A stretch of DNA of 64,000 bases from Bacillus atrophaeus (GCF_001584335.1 NZ_LSBB01000002.1:1-64000), one strand, 5' to 3'; counted from the stretch's first letter, positions 1-9,870 are shown. Numbers and translations are program-made. The notes: generated from the sequence alone by a model not told the origin.

Positions 1-3000
1 CGGCCGATGTACTCGATGCCGTGTTCTGCCGTCCATCTGACAAGGTCGCCCGTCCGGTACATGCGTTCACCCGGCACAAACGGATCGGCGACAAACCGCT
101 TCGCTGTTTCGTCTTCGCGGTTCAGATAGCCGCGCGCAAGCCCGCGGCCCGCAACGCAAAGCTCTCCGGCCACCCCTTCGGGCTGGACCTGATCGCCGTC
201 GCCGAGAATGTAGGCTCTCGTATTGGCAATCGCGCGTCCGATGGAAAGCGAACCTTCCTCAGGATCGATTTCTGTACTTGTGGCAACGACCGTGTTTTCA
301 GTCGGGCCGTAGTTATTGACGAGCGTGTATGGCTGTTTCACCGCCCGTTTCAGCTTGTCTCCTCCTGTCAGAAGCACTCGGAGCGATGTGTTTTCAAGCT
401 CCATAAACTGCTCCGCCAGCTGGGTCGGCAGGAAGGTGATCGTGACGCCGTTTTGTTCGAAATACTCATTCAGGCGGATGATATCGAGACGGATCGCTTC
501 ATCAATCACGTGAAGCTCGGCACCGATCGTCCATGTCGGGAACATTTCCCAAATGGATGCGTCAAATCCGAAGCCCGCGTATTTCGCACTGCGGTCCTCT
601 GCCGTCATACCAAATGCGTCGTGATGCCAGAAGCACAGGTTCACAAGCGCGTGGTGTTCGACCATGACACCCTTTGGCTGTCCAGTCGTTCCTGACGTGT
701 AAATCATGTATGCGAGGTGATCCGCGTTTGTCTCTGTCTGCGGATTCGCCCGGTCGTTCTCGTCAAGCGGCAGGCTCAAAATGGAGCGCTCCCCATTCAG
801 AAGAATGACTTCTCCCGTGTAGCTTTCAGGCACACTGAGTTCTTCCTGTGTGAACAGAAGCTTCGCGCCGCTGTCTTCTAAAATGTATTGAATCCGCTGA
901 TCTGGATACTCAGGGTCAATCGGCACAAATGCCGCGCCTGCTTTCAGCACGCCCAGCACCGCGGCGGACATTTCGAGCGACGGCTTCGTGAGAATGCCGA
1001 CACGGTCATCCGCACTGACGCCGCAGTCGATCAGAATACGCGCCAGACGGTTCGCTTTGGCGTTCAGCTCGCTGTATGTCCATGAGCTTCCGTTGTACGT
1101 AACGGCTTGGCGAGTGCCGAAGCGATCAGCGGTTTCTTCAAACAGCTGATGAACTGTTTTATCCCGCGGCACAGAAAGCGTTTTGCCTTTCCATGCATCA
1201 AGCAGGCTTTGTTTTTCTGCTTCGTCAGCCAGTGACAGGCTTGAGAGTTTTTGTTCAGGGTTGGCGGTAATCATTTGGAGCAGATGGAGCCAGTATGTTT
1301 TCCATTTTGCAATGGTTTCTGGTTTAAACAATGCCGTGTTGTACTCAAGTACAAACTCCAGCCCTCCTTCTGTTTCATCAGCCGTCAGTGTGATATCAAA
1401 CTTGGCCGAGTTCCGTTCAAACGGATGCGGTTCAAGTTCAATCCCTTCCATCGTCAAGGCTTTTACATTTGCGTTTTGCATAGAAAACACAGCATCAAAC
1501 AGTGGATTTCTGCTCGTATCCCGTTGAACCTGAACTTTTCCGATCAGTTCTTCAAACGGATAATCCTGCGCTCCAAAGGCGCCGAGTGCTGTATCCTTGA
1601 CCTCTTCAAGATAAGCTGTAAAGGTTTTTTCTCCCTTCGGATACGATCGCATGGCCAGCGTGTTAACAAATACACCTATCACTTGGCTGATATCCGCATG
1701 TGAGCGTCCGGCAATCGGTGAGCCGACAATAATATCGTTTTGTCCGCTCAGCTTTGACAAAAAGGCGCTGTATGAAGCCAAAAGAACCATATACATGGTT
1801 GAACCGGTTTCCTTCGCCAGTTTGCGGAGGGCATGTGTCTGCCGGTCTTCCAATGAGAATGTGATTCGGTCCCCTTCAAAGCTCTGAACAGCAGGGCGGC
1901 TGTAATCCGTCGGAAGCGTCAAAACAGGCAGTTCCCCGTCAAGCTCCTTAAGCCAATGATCCTCTTGCTTCCGGTACAGCTCAGACTGGATAAACTGCTG
2001 CTGCCACACCGAATAATCTTTATACTGAATGCGGAGCGGCTCCAACGTTTCTCCTGCATAGAGCTGCGACATTTCTTCAATCAATACGCCGACAGACGCA
2101 CCGTCGGATATAATATGATGCATATCAAACAACAGCAAATGCTCTGCATCAGAAAGCTTGATGAGCGCCATTCTGACTAAAGGCAGCTGATCCAATTTGA
2201 ACGGACGGATAAACGCGTCAATGATGCGTTCCGTTTCCCCTTCAGCGGCTTCTGTATATTCCATTTCAAACTCAGCCTTGTCCCAAATGCGCTGCACGGT
2301 TTCTCCATCTTTGATTTCAAAGGTTGTTCTGAAGGCCTCGTGACGGTCAATCAGCTGTCTCATGACACGGTTGAGCTTTTCAATATCCAGCTCGCCCTTC
2401 AGTCGCAGAACCGACGGCATATTGTAGCTTTTTTCGGCTCCTTCCAGCTGCTGCAAGACGTACATCCGTTTTTGCGGAGAAGAAACGGGATAGGTTTCTT
2501 GTTTCTTCGCCGGAGCGATGTGGACGGCTGTCTCCTTATCGGCAGATGCGATCGCTTGCGCTAAGCCCTCCACTGTCGGAGACTGGAATAGCTCCTTTAA
2601 TGTCAGCTCCGCTCCAAATTCCTGATGAATCAGAGCTAACAGCTTCATACCGGCTAAAGAATGGCCGCCGATTTCAAAGAATTGGTCATAAACCCCGACC
2701 TGTTCAACCTGAAGCACTTCAGTCCAAATATCCGCCACTTTTTGTTCTGTTTCATTTCGCGGAGCAACATATGACACACCGGCAGATACGTTCACATCAG
2801 GAACCGGAAGCGCTCTGCGGTCGATTTTCCCGTTCCCCGTCAGCGGCAGCTCATCCATTTGTATAAAAACAGCCGGAATCATATAAGCAGGCAGATCCTT
2901 CGCCGTATGCTCTCTCAGCTCCTGGCTCGAGATCTCTCCCTGTCCGACAAAGTAAGCGCAAAGCAGTTTGTCTCCTGCGCCTTGATCGACAGCAAGAACA

Positions 3001-6000
3001 ATGCTTTCCTGAACACGGTCATGGCTTTGCAGCTGGTGCTCAATTTCTCCCAGCTCGATCCGCTGTCCGCGGATTTTTACCTGATGGTCAATCCGCCCGA
3101 TAAATTCGATATCGCCATTCGGAAGCCATCTGGCCAAGTCACCTGTTTTATACATGCGTTCTCCGTCTTTAAACGGATGCGGCACAAATTTTTCCTCAGT
3201 CAGTTCAGGGCGGTTGTAGTAGCCTTGAACAAGCCCCTCTCCGCTGACGCATAATTCACCAGCAACGCCAACCGGCTGCACTCTGCCTGACGGATCAAGG
3301 ATATACACCTCTGTATTGCTGACAGGCTTGCCGATTGGGATGGAAAGTGTATGTTCTTCAATCTCATCAACCGGGTGGTATGTCGCAAATACAGTGCTTT
3401 CCGACGGTCCGTACATATGAAGCAGCTTGCCTTTGCCAACGGTTTGCAGCGCCTTTTTGACATGGTCGACGGACGCCCGTTCTCCGCCAAACATAATTTT
3501 GCGGATATTTGACAGGCACGATGGATTCAGATCAACCAGCAGGTGGAACAGCGCTGTGGTAATCATGAGAATACTGATGTTCTCTTCTTCAAGCACTTTT
3601 GACAGGCGCGGCATATCCAGAACAACGTCCTTCGGAATCAGCACAAGCTTGGCTCCGTTCAAAAGAGCGCCGAACATATCAAACATAAAGGCATCGAATA
3701 CATAATTGGAAAGACCAAGAATCGTATCTTTTTCAGTAATGTCAATGTAGTTCGTTTGCTTGACCGTGCGAAGAATATTGGCATGCGTCACCTTATTCCC
3801 TTTTGGCGTTCCTGTCGTACCGGATGTGTACGTCAGATTCGCCAACGTGTTCGAATCAAACGGCAGCAGCACATCAGAGCCATCTGTATGATAGCTCGCC
3901 TCGTCATCAGCCAGCACAATCACGCCTTCAAAACCCGCTTCTTCCGCAAGCGGCTTCAAACTCCGCTGTGTCAAAATCACCTTCGCTCCGCTGTCATTGA
4001 AGAAATGGCGAATACGTTGTATCGGATGTTCCGGATCAATCGGCACATAAGCGGAACCGGATTTTAATACAGCCAGAATAGAAACAACCATGTCCATTGA
4101 CCGTTCAAACAGAACAGCTGCCGGCCGGCCGTCACCAGCCCCCACCGTCAGAATATGCCGCGCAAGCTGATTGGCCTGACGATTCAGCTCTGCATACGTC
4201 AATGTCTCGCCTTCATATTGAAGCGCTGGCTGATCCGGTGTTTTAGAAGCTTGTTCCTCAAACATCTGTACGATGGTCTTCTCTTTCGGATATGGCGTTC
4301 TTTCTTGATTAAATTGCTGAACCTGATGAACGGCCTCCGCATCACAAAGAAGCTGATAGTGCGCGATCTTTTTCTCGGGCTCGGCCGCCGCGCTTTCCAG
4401 AAGATTAGAAAAATGCGTCAGCATACGCTCTGCCGTGCTTTGTTTAAACAGTTTTGTGCTGTAATCCAAATCAATCTCAATGCCTTGATCGGTTTCCTTG
4501 GCTTGAAGCGTCAGATCAAATTTTGCAATATTGAAATTGGTCTCGTGTATGGATAAAGTCAAGTCGCCCACCGCAGGGATGCCTTCGGTTGCATTCTGAA
4601 AGCTGAACATCGTATCAAACAAAGGATGTCTGCTTAAATCCCGAGGAATATTCAACTCCTCGACCAGCCATTCAAACGGATAATTTTGATGGGCAAAAGC
4701 GTCAAGCACTTGCTGGCGGACATTCTTTAGAAGGCTGACAAAGGACTCACCCCGTTTTACCTCGCTTCTGACCGCAAGCGTATTGACGAACATCCCGACA
4801 ATTCCTTCTGTATCTGAATGATGTCTTCCGGCTGACGGCGTGCCGACGATGATATCTTCCTGACCCGTATACTTGGCCAGCATCGTATAATAGGCGGACA
4901 GCATCACCATATAAAGGGTAGCTCCATTTTTCTCTGCCAGATGGTGCAGCCGTTTCTTCAAATCTCCGTCAAGCTTAATTGACACCCGGTCGCCTTCAAA
5001 GCTTTGTACAGGTGGTCTCGGATAATCTGAAAGCAGCTGAAGCACAGGCAGCTCGCCCGCAAAAGCTTCCTTCCAATATGTTCTTTCCTTTTGGTATCCT
5101 TCAGACGCCTGTCCGCTTTGCCACACCGCATAATCCTTATATTGCAGACGCAGCTCAGGCAGCTGGCCGCCTCCGTATATCCGGGCCAGATCCTCCAGAA
5201 TGATGCCGATGGAAACACCGTCAGAAATAAGATGGTGCATATCAAACAGCAGCATATGGCGGTTTTCTTCAAGCTTCACTAGTCCGATTCTGAATAATGG
5301 CGCCTGTGACAGATCAAATCGGCGGACAAAGGAAGTCATCACCGACTCATTCGACCTGCCTTCTCCATCAATGACTTCGATCTGAAACGGAACGTCCTTG
5401 TGAATTTTTTGTCTCGGCGTACTGCCTTCCAGAATAAAAGAGGTTCTGAGTGATTCATGCCTCCTGATTAATGCTTGAAACGCTCGTTCCAGCTTCGCAA
5501 TATCTAAAGGCCCCTCTGCCATGGCCGCGGCCGGCATATTGTAGCCGATCCCAGCATCTTCAAACTGGCTGACAATGTATGTCCGCTGCTGAGCAAGAGA
5601 AAGCGGATAATGCTCTTGCTCTTCTGCTGGTTTTATTGCGGCAAACTCTTGTTTTTCAGTATGTGAAGCGAAGTCGGCAAGAGCTGCGATTGTCGGCTGC
5701 TCAAACAAATATTGCAGCGGAATCTCAATGCCGATTTGTTTATGAATCTTTGTTAAAAGCGTCATCGCTTTAAGAGAATGTCCGCCCGTTTCAAAGAAAT
5801 TGTCATAAATACCCGCAGCCTCGACATTCAGCACATCCTGCCAAATATCAGCCAGCGCTTTTTCCATATCATTTCTCGGCGGGGCATACGCTGTTGCGCT
5901 TACCGCCTTCACATCAAGCGCAAAAAGCTTTTGACGGTCCACTTTGCCGCTTGGCGTCAGCGGAATTTCCTGTATGTCGGCAAAATAAGCCGGCACCATG

Positions 6001-8798
6001 TAGTCAGGAAGCCGTTTGGCTGCATACTCCCTGTACTCGGCAGGAGCAAATTCATATTCCGGCTTCTGCACGATGTACGCGCACACTTCAAGATTTCCTT
6101 GTGCATCCGGTCTGGCGAGCACCACTGCTTTTGCAGCTTGAGGCGCCTGCTGCAGCACGGTTTCGATTTCTCCAAGCTCAATACGGTAGCCCCGGACTTT
6201 GACCTGGTCGTCTTCCCTGCCGATATATTCAACCGTTCCGTCCGGAAGCCAGCGCGCAACATCTCCAGTCCGGTACATTTTTTCCCCCGGTACAAATGGG
6301 TCGTTCAAGAATTTTTCAGCGGTGGCTTCCGGCATATTCATGTAGCCGCGGCCTACTCCGTCTCCAGCAATATAAAGTTCTCCGTCTATGCCTTCCGCCT
6401 GCAAGCGGCCATTTTTATCCAATATATACAAGCGATTATTTCCTAAAGCCTTGCCGATCGGAACATATGCGGCTTGCATATCCGCAGATTTATCTGACAG
6501 AACAGCGTGAACAGACGCATCCACACACGTTTCAGTCGGACCGTACACGTTTGTTAAACGGGGTTCCAGACCCGCCTGCTTAAAGAGGTTTGCCAATTGA
6601 TCCGCCACAACAGCGGATAAGCCTTCTCCGCCGATCAAGAGATGGCGCAGCTCAAGGCCGGTGACATCTCCTGCTGCAATAAGCATTTGTAAGTGAGCAG
6701 GCGTTCCGTCAGTTGCTTCAATACGATGCGTCCGATAATAGTCAGCCAGGGCCGCGCCGTTTGTCACCGTTCTCTTCGGCACAATATAAAGCGTCTGCCC
6801 TAAAAGCAGAGCCGCAAAAATCTGTTTAACAGAAGCATCGAAATGGAACGGCGCCAATAAAGCCATTCGCAAAGTTTGATCGCCGCTCTGATAAATCTCC
6901 TGCTGCAGTGACTGAACCAAATGGTGAACCTGCCGATGCTCAATCATGACACCTTTCGGCCGGCCCGTTGTTCCCGACGTGTATATGATGTAAGCCAAAT
7001 CATGAGCCTCACCATATTCAGGAAGCTCTCCGCTGGTTTCCCCGGATAGTGCCTGATCAAAATCAATCAGCTCAGCAGATGTTTCAGGAGCTTCCAGATG
7101 TGATTCCGCCAGAACAGCTGCAGCACCGCTGTCTTTCAAAATATACTGAATGCGCTCAGACGGGAAATCAGGATCAATCGGAACATAAGCGCCTCCGGCT
7201 TTCAAAATCCCCATAATCGCAACAATGACCCGCTCTGACCGTTCCAGCAAGACGGCAACCGGACTGTCCGCTCCGACCCCTTGCTTTCTGAGTCTTTTCG
7301 CTATGCGATCGGACTGTTCATGTAACGTTCTATAGGACAATTTTTTCTCTCCAAACACAACCGCAGGGTCATCAGCAAGCGCCTCGGCCTTTTCTTTAAA
7401 AAGAGCCGGAATCGTCATCTCCTTACGATAATGAACTTGTTTACCGCCAGCTTGCGAAAGCAGCCGTTCTTTCTCATCATCAGGAATAAGTTTTAAATCA
7501 TCAATCGCACGTTCAGGATGCAAAAGCGCATCTGCCAGCAACGTGATGATTCGACCCAAGATCGACTCCATTTCACCCGGGGTAAACAAATCGCTGCGAT
7601 AATCCATATCAATTGTCAGCTTTCCAGTATCCCATCGTTCCTTTACATGAATCGAAATGTCATTCGTACCGCTCCCGCTGAAAATAGGATCAGTCAAAAA
7701 GGAAAGATTCTCTTTTTTCTGCCACTGCATCACTTGATATTCAAGCGAAACCGTAAACAGTTTGTTCAAAGAGCTTTGAGTCTCACGCAAATTGTTAATC
7801 AGCAGATTATACGGATACTTTTGATGACGCAGAACCTTCATCAAATCTTTCATCCGCTCTTTCACAAAGTCTAAAAACGCCTGATCGCCATTCACGCTTG
7901 TCCGCATCGGAATCGTAGAAACAAACATGCCGAGCATTTGCTTTTCTTTTGCATTCGTCCGGTTTCCCATGAACGTCCCCGTCACCACGTCATTCTGCCC
8001 GGTCACTCTGTACAGATAGGCGGCAAGAGCCGATTGGAACAGCGAAAGCACACTGACTTTATGAGTCTCACAAAATGACTGAATACGCTTATGTACCTCT
8101 TGATCTACCTCTCTGGACAGCCTGCTGGCATCAAGTCCTTGTTGTGAGGAAGCATTACGTTTCAGCGAAACAAGCTCTGGAATGGTTTCATATTGGCCGG
8201 TCCAAAACGCCTTATCTTTTTCAAATCGCTTTGACTGAACATAATTCTTTTCTGACAGCACATGCTCGATAAATGAAGGAGTTCCGCTTTCATGATCGAC
8301 AGTGCCGGCTGCCAAATCTAAATAAATATCTGTAATTGTATTGCCCAGGATTGTCATTGAAATCCCGTCAGAAATCACATGATGAACATTTACATAAAAC
8401 CAGACCTCATTCTCACTAATGGTAAACAGAGCGAACCGAAATAATGGGCTGTCATATAATGCAAGCGGTTTTTTGACCTCTTCCCGTCCCCACTGAGATA
8501 GTGATTCCTTTGAATACCCGCCTTCATTGATATCTGTATGCTCTATTTCCAAAGTCTGGTACTCGCTTACATACTGAACAGGCTCCTCATCCTCATCCAG
8601 TCTCAAGCGAAGCCGCATAGACTCGTTTCTGCGGACAAACTCTTGAATCGCCTTTTCTACAAGCTTCCAATCTACTCCCTCATCTGAAATGAGCTTACCA
8701 AAACCAGCCAGATTAGAAATACTAGTGTTTGGATAAAACTTTTCTGTGTACCAAATTCGTTTTTGTGCATCCGTTAAAGGGTAAAAAGTCATTTCCAT
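1..8798 (-). CDS. srfAA: Surfactin synthetase subunit 1 (NRPS), 3' end beyond window
   Basis: Non-ribosomal peptide synthetase that starts the lipopeptide surfactin. About 2,932 codons are visible without a stop; the family protein is about 3,590 aa, so the third carrier domain and the end are missing. Order seen: a starter condensation domain (HHVISDG near residue 142), an adenylation domain (YTSGTTGRPKG near 611), a carrier domain (FFETGGHSL near 1005), C2 (HHLISDG near 1190), A2 (TSGTTGTPKG near 1660), T2 (FFEIGGHSL near 2043), C3 (HHIISDG near 2228) and A3 (TSGTTGQPKG near 2703). Specificity residues read by eye are DAKDLGVVD (A1, glutamate), DAFMMGMVF (A2, leucine) and DAWFLGNVV (A3, leucine), as known for surfactin modules 1-3. 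The first condensation domain is expected to attach the beta-hydroxy fatty acid. The start ATG at 8798 follows GGGGAGG; a second in-frame ATG lies two codons on. Confidence 0.97.
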   Translation of the reverse strand, partial: MEMTFYPLTDAQKRIWYTEKFYPNTSISNLAGFGKLISDEGVDWKLVEKAIQEFVRRNESMRLRLRLDEDEEPVQYVSEYQTLEIEHTDINEGGYSKESLSQWGREEVKKPLALYDSPLFRFALFTISENEVWFYVNVHHVISDGISMTILGNTITDIYLDLAAGTVDHESGTPSFIEHVLSEKNYVQSKRFEKDKAFWTGQYETIPELVSLKRNASSQQGLDASRLSREVDQEVHKRIQSFCETHKVSVLSLFQSALAAYLYRVTGQNDVVTGTFMGNRTNAKEKQMLGMFVSTIPMRTSVNGDQAFLDFVKERMKDLMKVLRHQKYPYNLLINNLRETQSSLNKLFTVSLEYQVMQWQKKENLSFLTDPIFSGSGTNDISIHVKERWDTGKLTIDMDYRSDLFTPGEMESILGRIITLLADALLHPERAIDDLKLIPDDEKERLLSQAGGKQVHYRKEMTIPALFKEKAEALADDPAVVFGEKKLSYRTLHEQSDRIAKRLRKQGVGADSPVAVLLERSERVIVAIMGILKAGGAYVPIDPDFPSERIQYILKDSGAAAVLAESHLEAPETSAELIDFDQALSGETSGELPEYGEAHDLAYIIYTSGTTGRPKGVMIEHRQVHHLVQSLQQEIYQSGDQTLRMALLAPFHFDASVKQIFAALLLGQTLYIVPKRTVTNGAALADYYRTHRIEATDGTPAHLQMLIAAGDVTGLELRHLLIGGEGLSAVVADQLANLFKQAGLEPRLTNVYGPTETCVDASVHAVLSDKSADMQAAYVPIGKALGNNRLYILDKNGRLQAEGIDGELYIAGDGVGRGYMNMPEATAEKFLNDPFVPGEKMYRTGDVARWLPDGTVEYIGREDDQVKVRGYRIELGEIETVLQQAPQAAKAVVLARPDAQGNLEVCAYIVQKPEYEFAPAEYREYAAKRLPDYMVPAYFADIQEIPLTPSGKVDRQKLFALDVKAVSATAYAPPRNDMEKALADIWQDVLNVEAAGIYDNFFETGGHSLKAMTLLTKIHKQIGIEIPLQYLFEQPTIAALADFASHTEKQEFAAIKPAEEQEHYPLSLAQQRTYIVSQFEDAGIGYNMPAAAMAEGPLDIAKLERAFQALIRRHESLRTSFILEGSTPRQKIHKDVPFQIEVIDGEGRSNESVMTSFVRRFDLSQAPLFRIGLVKLEENRHMLLFDMHHLISDGVSIGIILEDLARIYGGGQLPELRLQYKDYAVWQSGQASEGYQKERTYWKEAFAGELPVLQLLSDYPRPPVQSFEGDRVSIKLDGDLKKRLHHLAEKNGATLYMVMLSAYYTMLAKYTGQEDIIVGTPSAGRHHSDTEGIVGMFVNTLAVRSEVKRGESFVSLLKNVRQQVLDAFAHQNYPFEWLVEELNIPRDLSRHPLFDTMFSFQNATEGIPAVGDLTLSIHETNFNIAKFDLTLQAKETDQGIEIDLDYSTKLFKQSTAERMLTHFSNLLESAAAEPEKKIAHYQLLCDAEAVHQVQQFNQERTPYPKEKTIVQMFEEQASKTPDQPALQYEGETLTYAELNRQANQLARHILTVGAGDGRPAAVLFERSMDMVVSILAVLKSGSAYVPIDPEHPIQRIRHFFNDSGAKVILTQRSLKPLAEEAGFEGVIVLADDEASYHTDGSDVLLPFDSNTLANLTYTSGTTGTPKGNKVTHANILRTVKQTNYIDITEKDTILGLSNYVFDAFMFDMFGALLNGAKLVLIPKDVVLDMPRLSKVLEEENISILMITTALFHLLVDLNPSCLSNIRKIMFGGERASVDHVKKALQTVGKGKLLHMYGPSESTVFATYHPVDEIEEHTLSIPIGKPVSNTEVYILDPSGRVQPVGVAGELCVSGEGLVQGYYNRPELTEEKFVPHPFKDGERMYKTGDLARWLPNGDIEFIGRIDHQVKIRGQRIELGEIEHQLQSHDRVQESIVLAVDQGAGDKLLCAYFVGQGEISSQELREHTAKDLPAYMIPAVFIQMDELPLTGNGKIDRRALPVPDVNVSAGVSYVAPRNETEQKVADIWTEVLQVEQVGVYDQFFEIGGHSLAGMKLLALIHQEFGAELTLKELFQSPTVEGLAQAIASADKETAVHIAPAKKQETYPVSSPQKRMYVLQQLEGAEKSYNMPSVLRLKGELDIEKLNRVMRQLIDRHEAFRTTFEIKDGETVQRIWDKAEFEMEYTEAAEGETERIIDAFIRPFKLDQLPLVRMALIKLSDAEHLLLFDMHHIISDGASVGVLIEEMSQLYAGETLEPLRIQYKDYSVWQQQFIQSELYRKQEDHWLKELDGELPVLTLPTDYSRPAVQSFEGDRITFSLEDRQTHALRKLAKETGSTMYMVLLASYSAFLSKLSGQNDIIVGSPIAGRSHADISQVIGVFVNTLAMRSYPKGEKTFTAYLEEVKDTALGAFGAQDYPFEELIGKVQVQRDTSRNPLFDAVFSMQNANVKALTMEGIELEPHPFERNSAKFDITLTADETEGGLEFVLEYNTALFKPETIAKWKTYWLHLLQMITANPEQKLSSLSLADEAEKQSLLDAWKGKTLSVPRDKTVHQLFEETADRFGTRQAVTYNGSSWTYSELNAKANRLARILIDCGVSADDRVGILTKPSLEMSAAVLGVLKAGAAFVPIDPEYPDQRIQYILEDSGAKLLFTQEELSVPESYTGEVILLNGERSILSLPLDENDRANPQTETNADHLAYMIYTSGTTGQPKGVMVEHHALVNLCFWHHDAFGMTAEDRSAKYAGFGFDASIWEMFPTWTIGAELHVIDEAIRLDIIRLNEYFEQNGVTITFLPTQLAEQFMELENTSLRVLLTGGDKLKRAVKQPYTLVNNYGPTENTVVATSTEIDPEEGSLSIGRAIANTRAYILGDGDQVQPEGVAGELCVAGRGLARGYLNREDETAKRFVADPFVPGERMYRTGDLVRWTAEHGIEYIG

Positions 8799-8958
8799 AT
8801 TTTGCGCCTCCCCTAATTTCAATAGATTGTGAACATTGCTCTTCATTTGCTTCTTATCCCTTCATCCGTTCTCCGCCTATTGATTCAAACAACACAAGAG
8901 TCAAAAGAACTACATCCCGCAAAGCCGTCATTCAAACAAAAGGCTGCTTTATGTGCAG

Positions 8959-9065
8959 AAAAAAGCCCGCCCCGCATCTATAACGGAGGGACCCGAATGC
9001 CTTTGCAACCTATCAACCTGCCGCTAATTTTCCAGCGGCTTCAAGACCGCAAAGCGCCGAGTCCC
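8959..9065 (-). ncRNA. Folded srfAA leader, possible attenuator
   Basis: In the srfAA 5' leader three nested helices can form: 9058-9065 with 8988-8995, 9049-9054 with 9001-9006, and 9034-9039 with 9020-9025. Just downstream, GGGUCCC of the outer helix (8988-8994) can instead pair, with one mismatch, with a G-rich run at 8965-8974 that is followed by six U (8959-8964). This is the layout of a terminator competing with a leader fold. I do not recognise a known riboswitch class. Pairing was read by eye and no energy was computed. Confidence 0.4.
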
Positions 9066-9178
9066 TAAGTTAAAAAAGTTTACCTAATTCTTCTTTTTCT
9101 TCTATATTTTTATCCTTACTTACGTTCACTTTAAATGAAAATACTGTTTTTATCACCGAAAAATGGGTGAAAAGTTTC

Positions 9179-9194
9179 ATGCGGCATGCCGCAA
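9179..9194 (-). promoter_or_regulatory. ComA box, promoter-proximal, srfA
   Basis: ATGCGGCATGCCGCAA matches the ComA consensus TTGCGGnnnnCCGCAA with one change. It lies nearer to srfAA than the second box and should be bound by phosphorylated ComA to activate srfA transcription toward lower coordinates. The -35 and -10 elements are expected about 20-60 bp downstream, but I cannot place them confidently. Confidence 0.85.
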
Positions 9195-9221
9195 AAATCC
9201 AGTTCATTTACAGGAATATTT

Positions 9222-9237
9222 TTGCGGTATGCCGCAA
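9222..9237 (-). promoter_or_regulatory. ComA box, promoter-distal, srfA
   Basis: TTGCGGTATGCCGCAA is a perfect ComA box. Its centre is 43 bp from that of the proximal box, about four helical turns, so two ComA dimers would lie on the same face of the DNA, as described for the B. subtilis srfA promoter. Confidence 0.9.
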
Positions 9238-9279
9238 TTATTTCCATAAACATATTTAACAGAAAACACACACTACTTT

Positions 9280-9304
9280 TACCTATAGACTGTATCTATA
9301 GGTA
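9280..9304. promoter_or_regulatory. Perfect 10-bp inverted repeat upstream of srfA
   Basis: Arms TACCTATAGA and TCTATAGGTA are separated by CTGTA. The repeat lies about 43 bp beyond the distal ComA box and 140 bp beyond the hxlR terminator. There is no T-run, so it is unlikely to be a terminator and is more likely a protein-binding site. I do not know which regulator would bind it. Confidence 0.5.
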
Positions 9305-9445
9305 CCTCAGCTTTAAGCCATTTACATTCTGGACAATAATTCCATCCAGGGCGCAAAAACCGAAATGGCGCCTTATATATTTCCCGAGTAAATTGCTATG
9401 AATTGTCCTTCAGATCCATAAATCTGTCTTTTCGTCGTAAACAGC

Positions 9446-9477
9446 AAAAAAAAAAGCCCTCTAAAATTCAGAGCGGC
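9446..9477 (-). terminator. hxlR terminator
   Basis: The hairpin GCCgCTCT/AGAGGGC (one bulge) directly follows the hxlR stop and is followed by ten U on the minus strand. It separates hxlR from the srfA promoter region. Confidence 0.8.
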
Positions 9478-9843
9478 TCAAGACAGATTTTCCTTAATAA
9501 CCTTTTTATCGATATCAATTAATTCCATATATCCTTTTCCCCATTCATACATGGCGTCAAGGATCGGCATCAGGCTTTCCCCTTGTACGGTCAGCGAATA
9601 TTCTACCTTTGGAGGGACGACCGGGTACACTTCCCTGTGAATGATCATATCCTGCTCCAGCTCTCTAAGCTGGTTCACAAGTATTTTTTGAGTGATATCA
9701 GGGATTAAAGATTTTAATTCATTAAATCGTTTCGTTCCTTCTTTTCCCAAATGCCACAATATCAGCATTTTCCACTTACCTCCGATCACAGCGAGTGTTA
9801 ATTCCTTTTCGCAATTAAACACTTTCTCATCCATGCGACTCAT
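9478..9843 (-). CDS. hxlR: HxlR, activator of the formaldehyde-induced hxlAB operon
   Basis: A 121-aa winged-helix regulator of the HxlR/DUF24 family, for which it is the type member. The family core is seen in [20 protein letters not shown] and in [19 protein letters not shown], with the acidic or tyrosine-rich wing after VPPKVEYSL. In B. subtilis HxlR activates hxlAB in response to formaldehyde. It is divergent from hxlA with a 218-bp shared control region. The start ATG follows AGGAGG at 8 nt. There is an N-terminal cysteine (CEKEL, near residue 10) at the position conserved in redox or electrophile-sensing family members; its role as a sensor here is inference. Confidence 0.93.
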   Translation of the reverse strand: MSRMDEKVFNCEKELTLAVIGGKWKMLILWHLGKEGTKRFNELKSLIPDITQKILVNQLRELEQDMIIHREVYPVVPPKVEYSLTVQGESLMPILDAMYEWGKGYMELIDIDKKVIKENLS

Positions 9844-9870
9844 TTAATCTACCTCCTGTATATGCAATAA

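Noticed and set aside
21-8272. Many plus-strand frames of 60-220 codons
   Set aside because: They are antisense shadows of the srfAA reading frame, which is open throughout and has every NRPS motif in order.
8700-9000. comS within the window
   Set aside because: comS lies inside srfAB, which is beyond the left edge; nothing here matches it.
8965-9065. tRNA or known riboswitch in the srfA leader
   Set aside because: The outer stem and 78-nt size recall a tRNA, but there is no T arm next to the 3' strand and no matching anticodon arm; SAM, T-box, TPP, FMN, purine and glycine signatures are absent.
8829-9068. Plus-strand open frames through the srfA leader
   Set aside because: They run across the srfA leader, lack ribosome sites and encode low-complexity peptides; the stretch is better explained as the 5' leader of srfAA.
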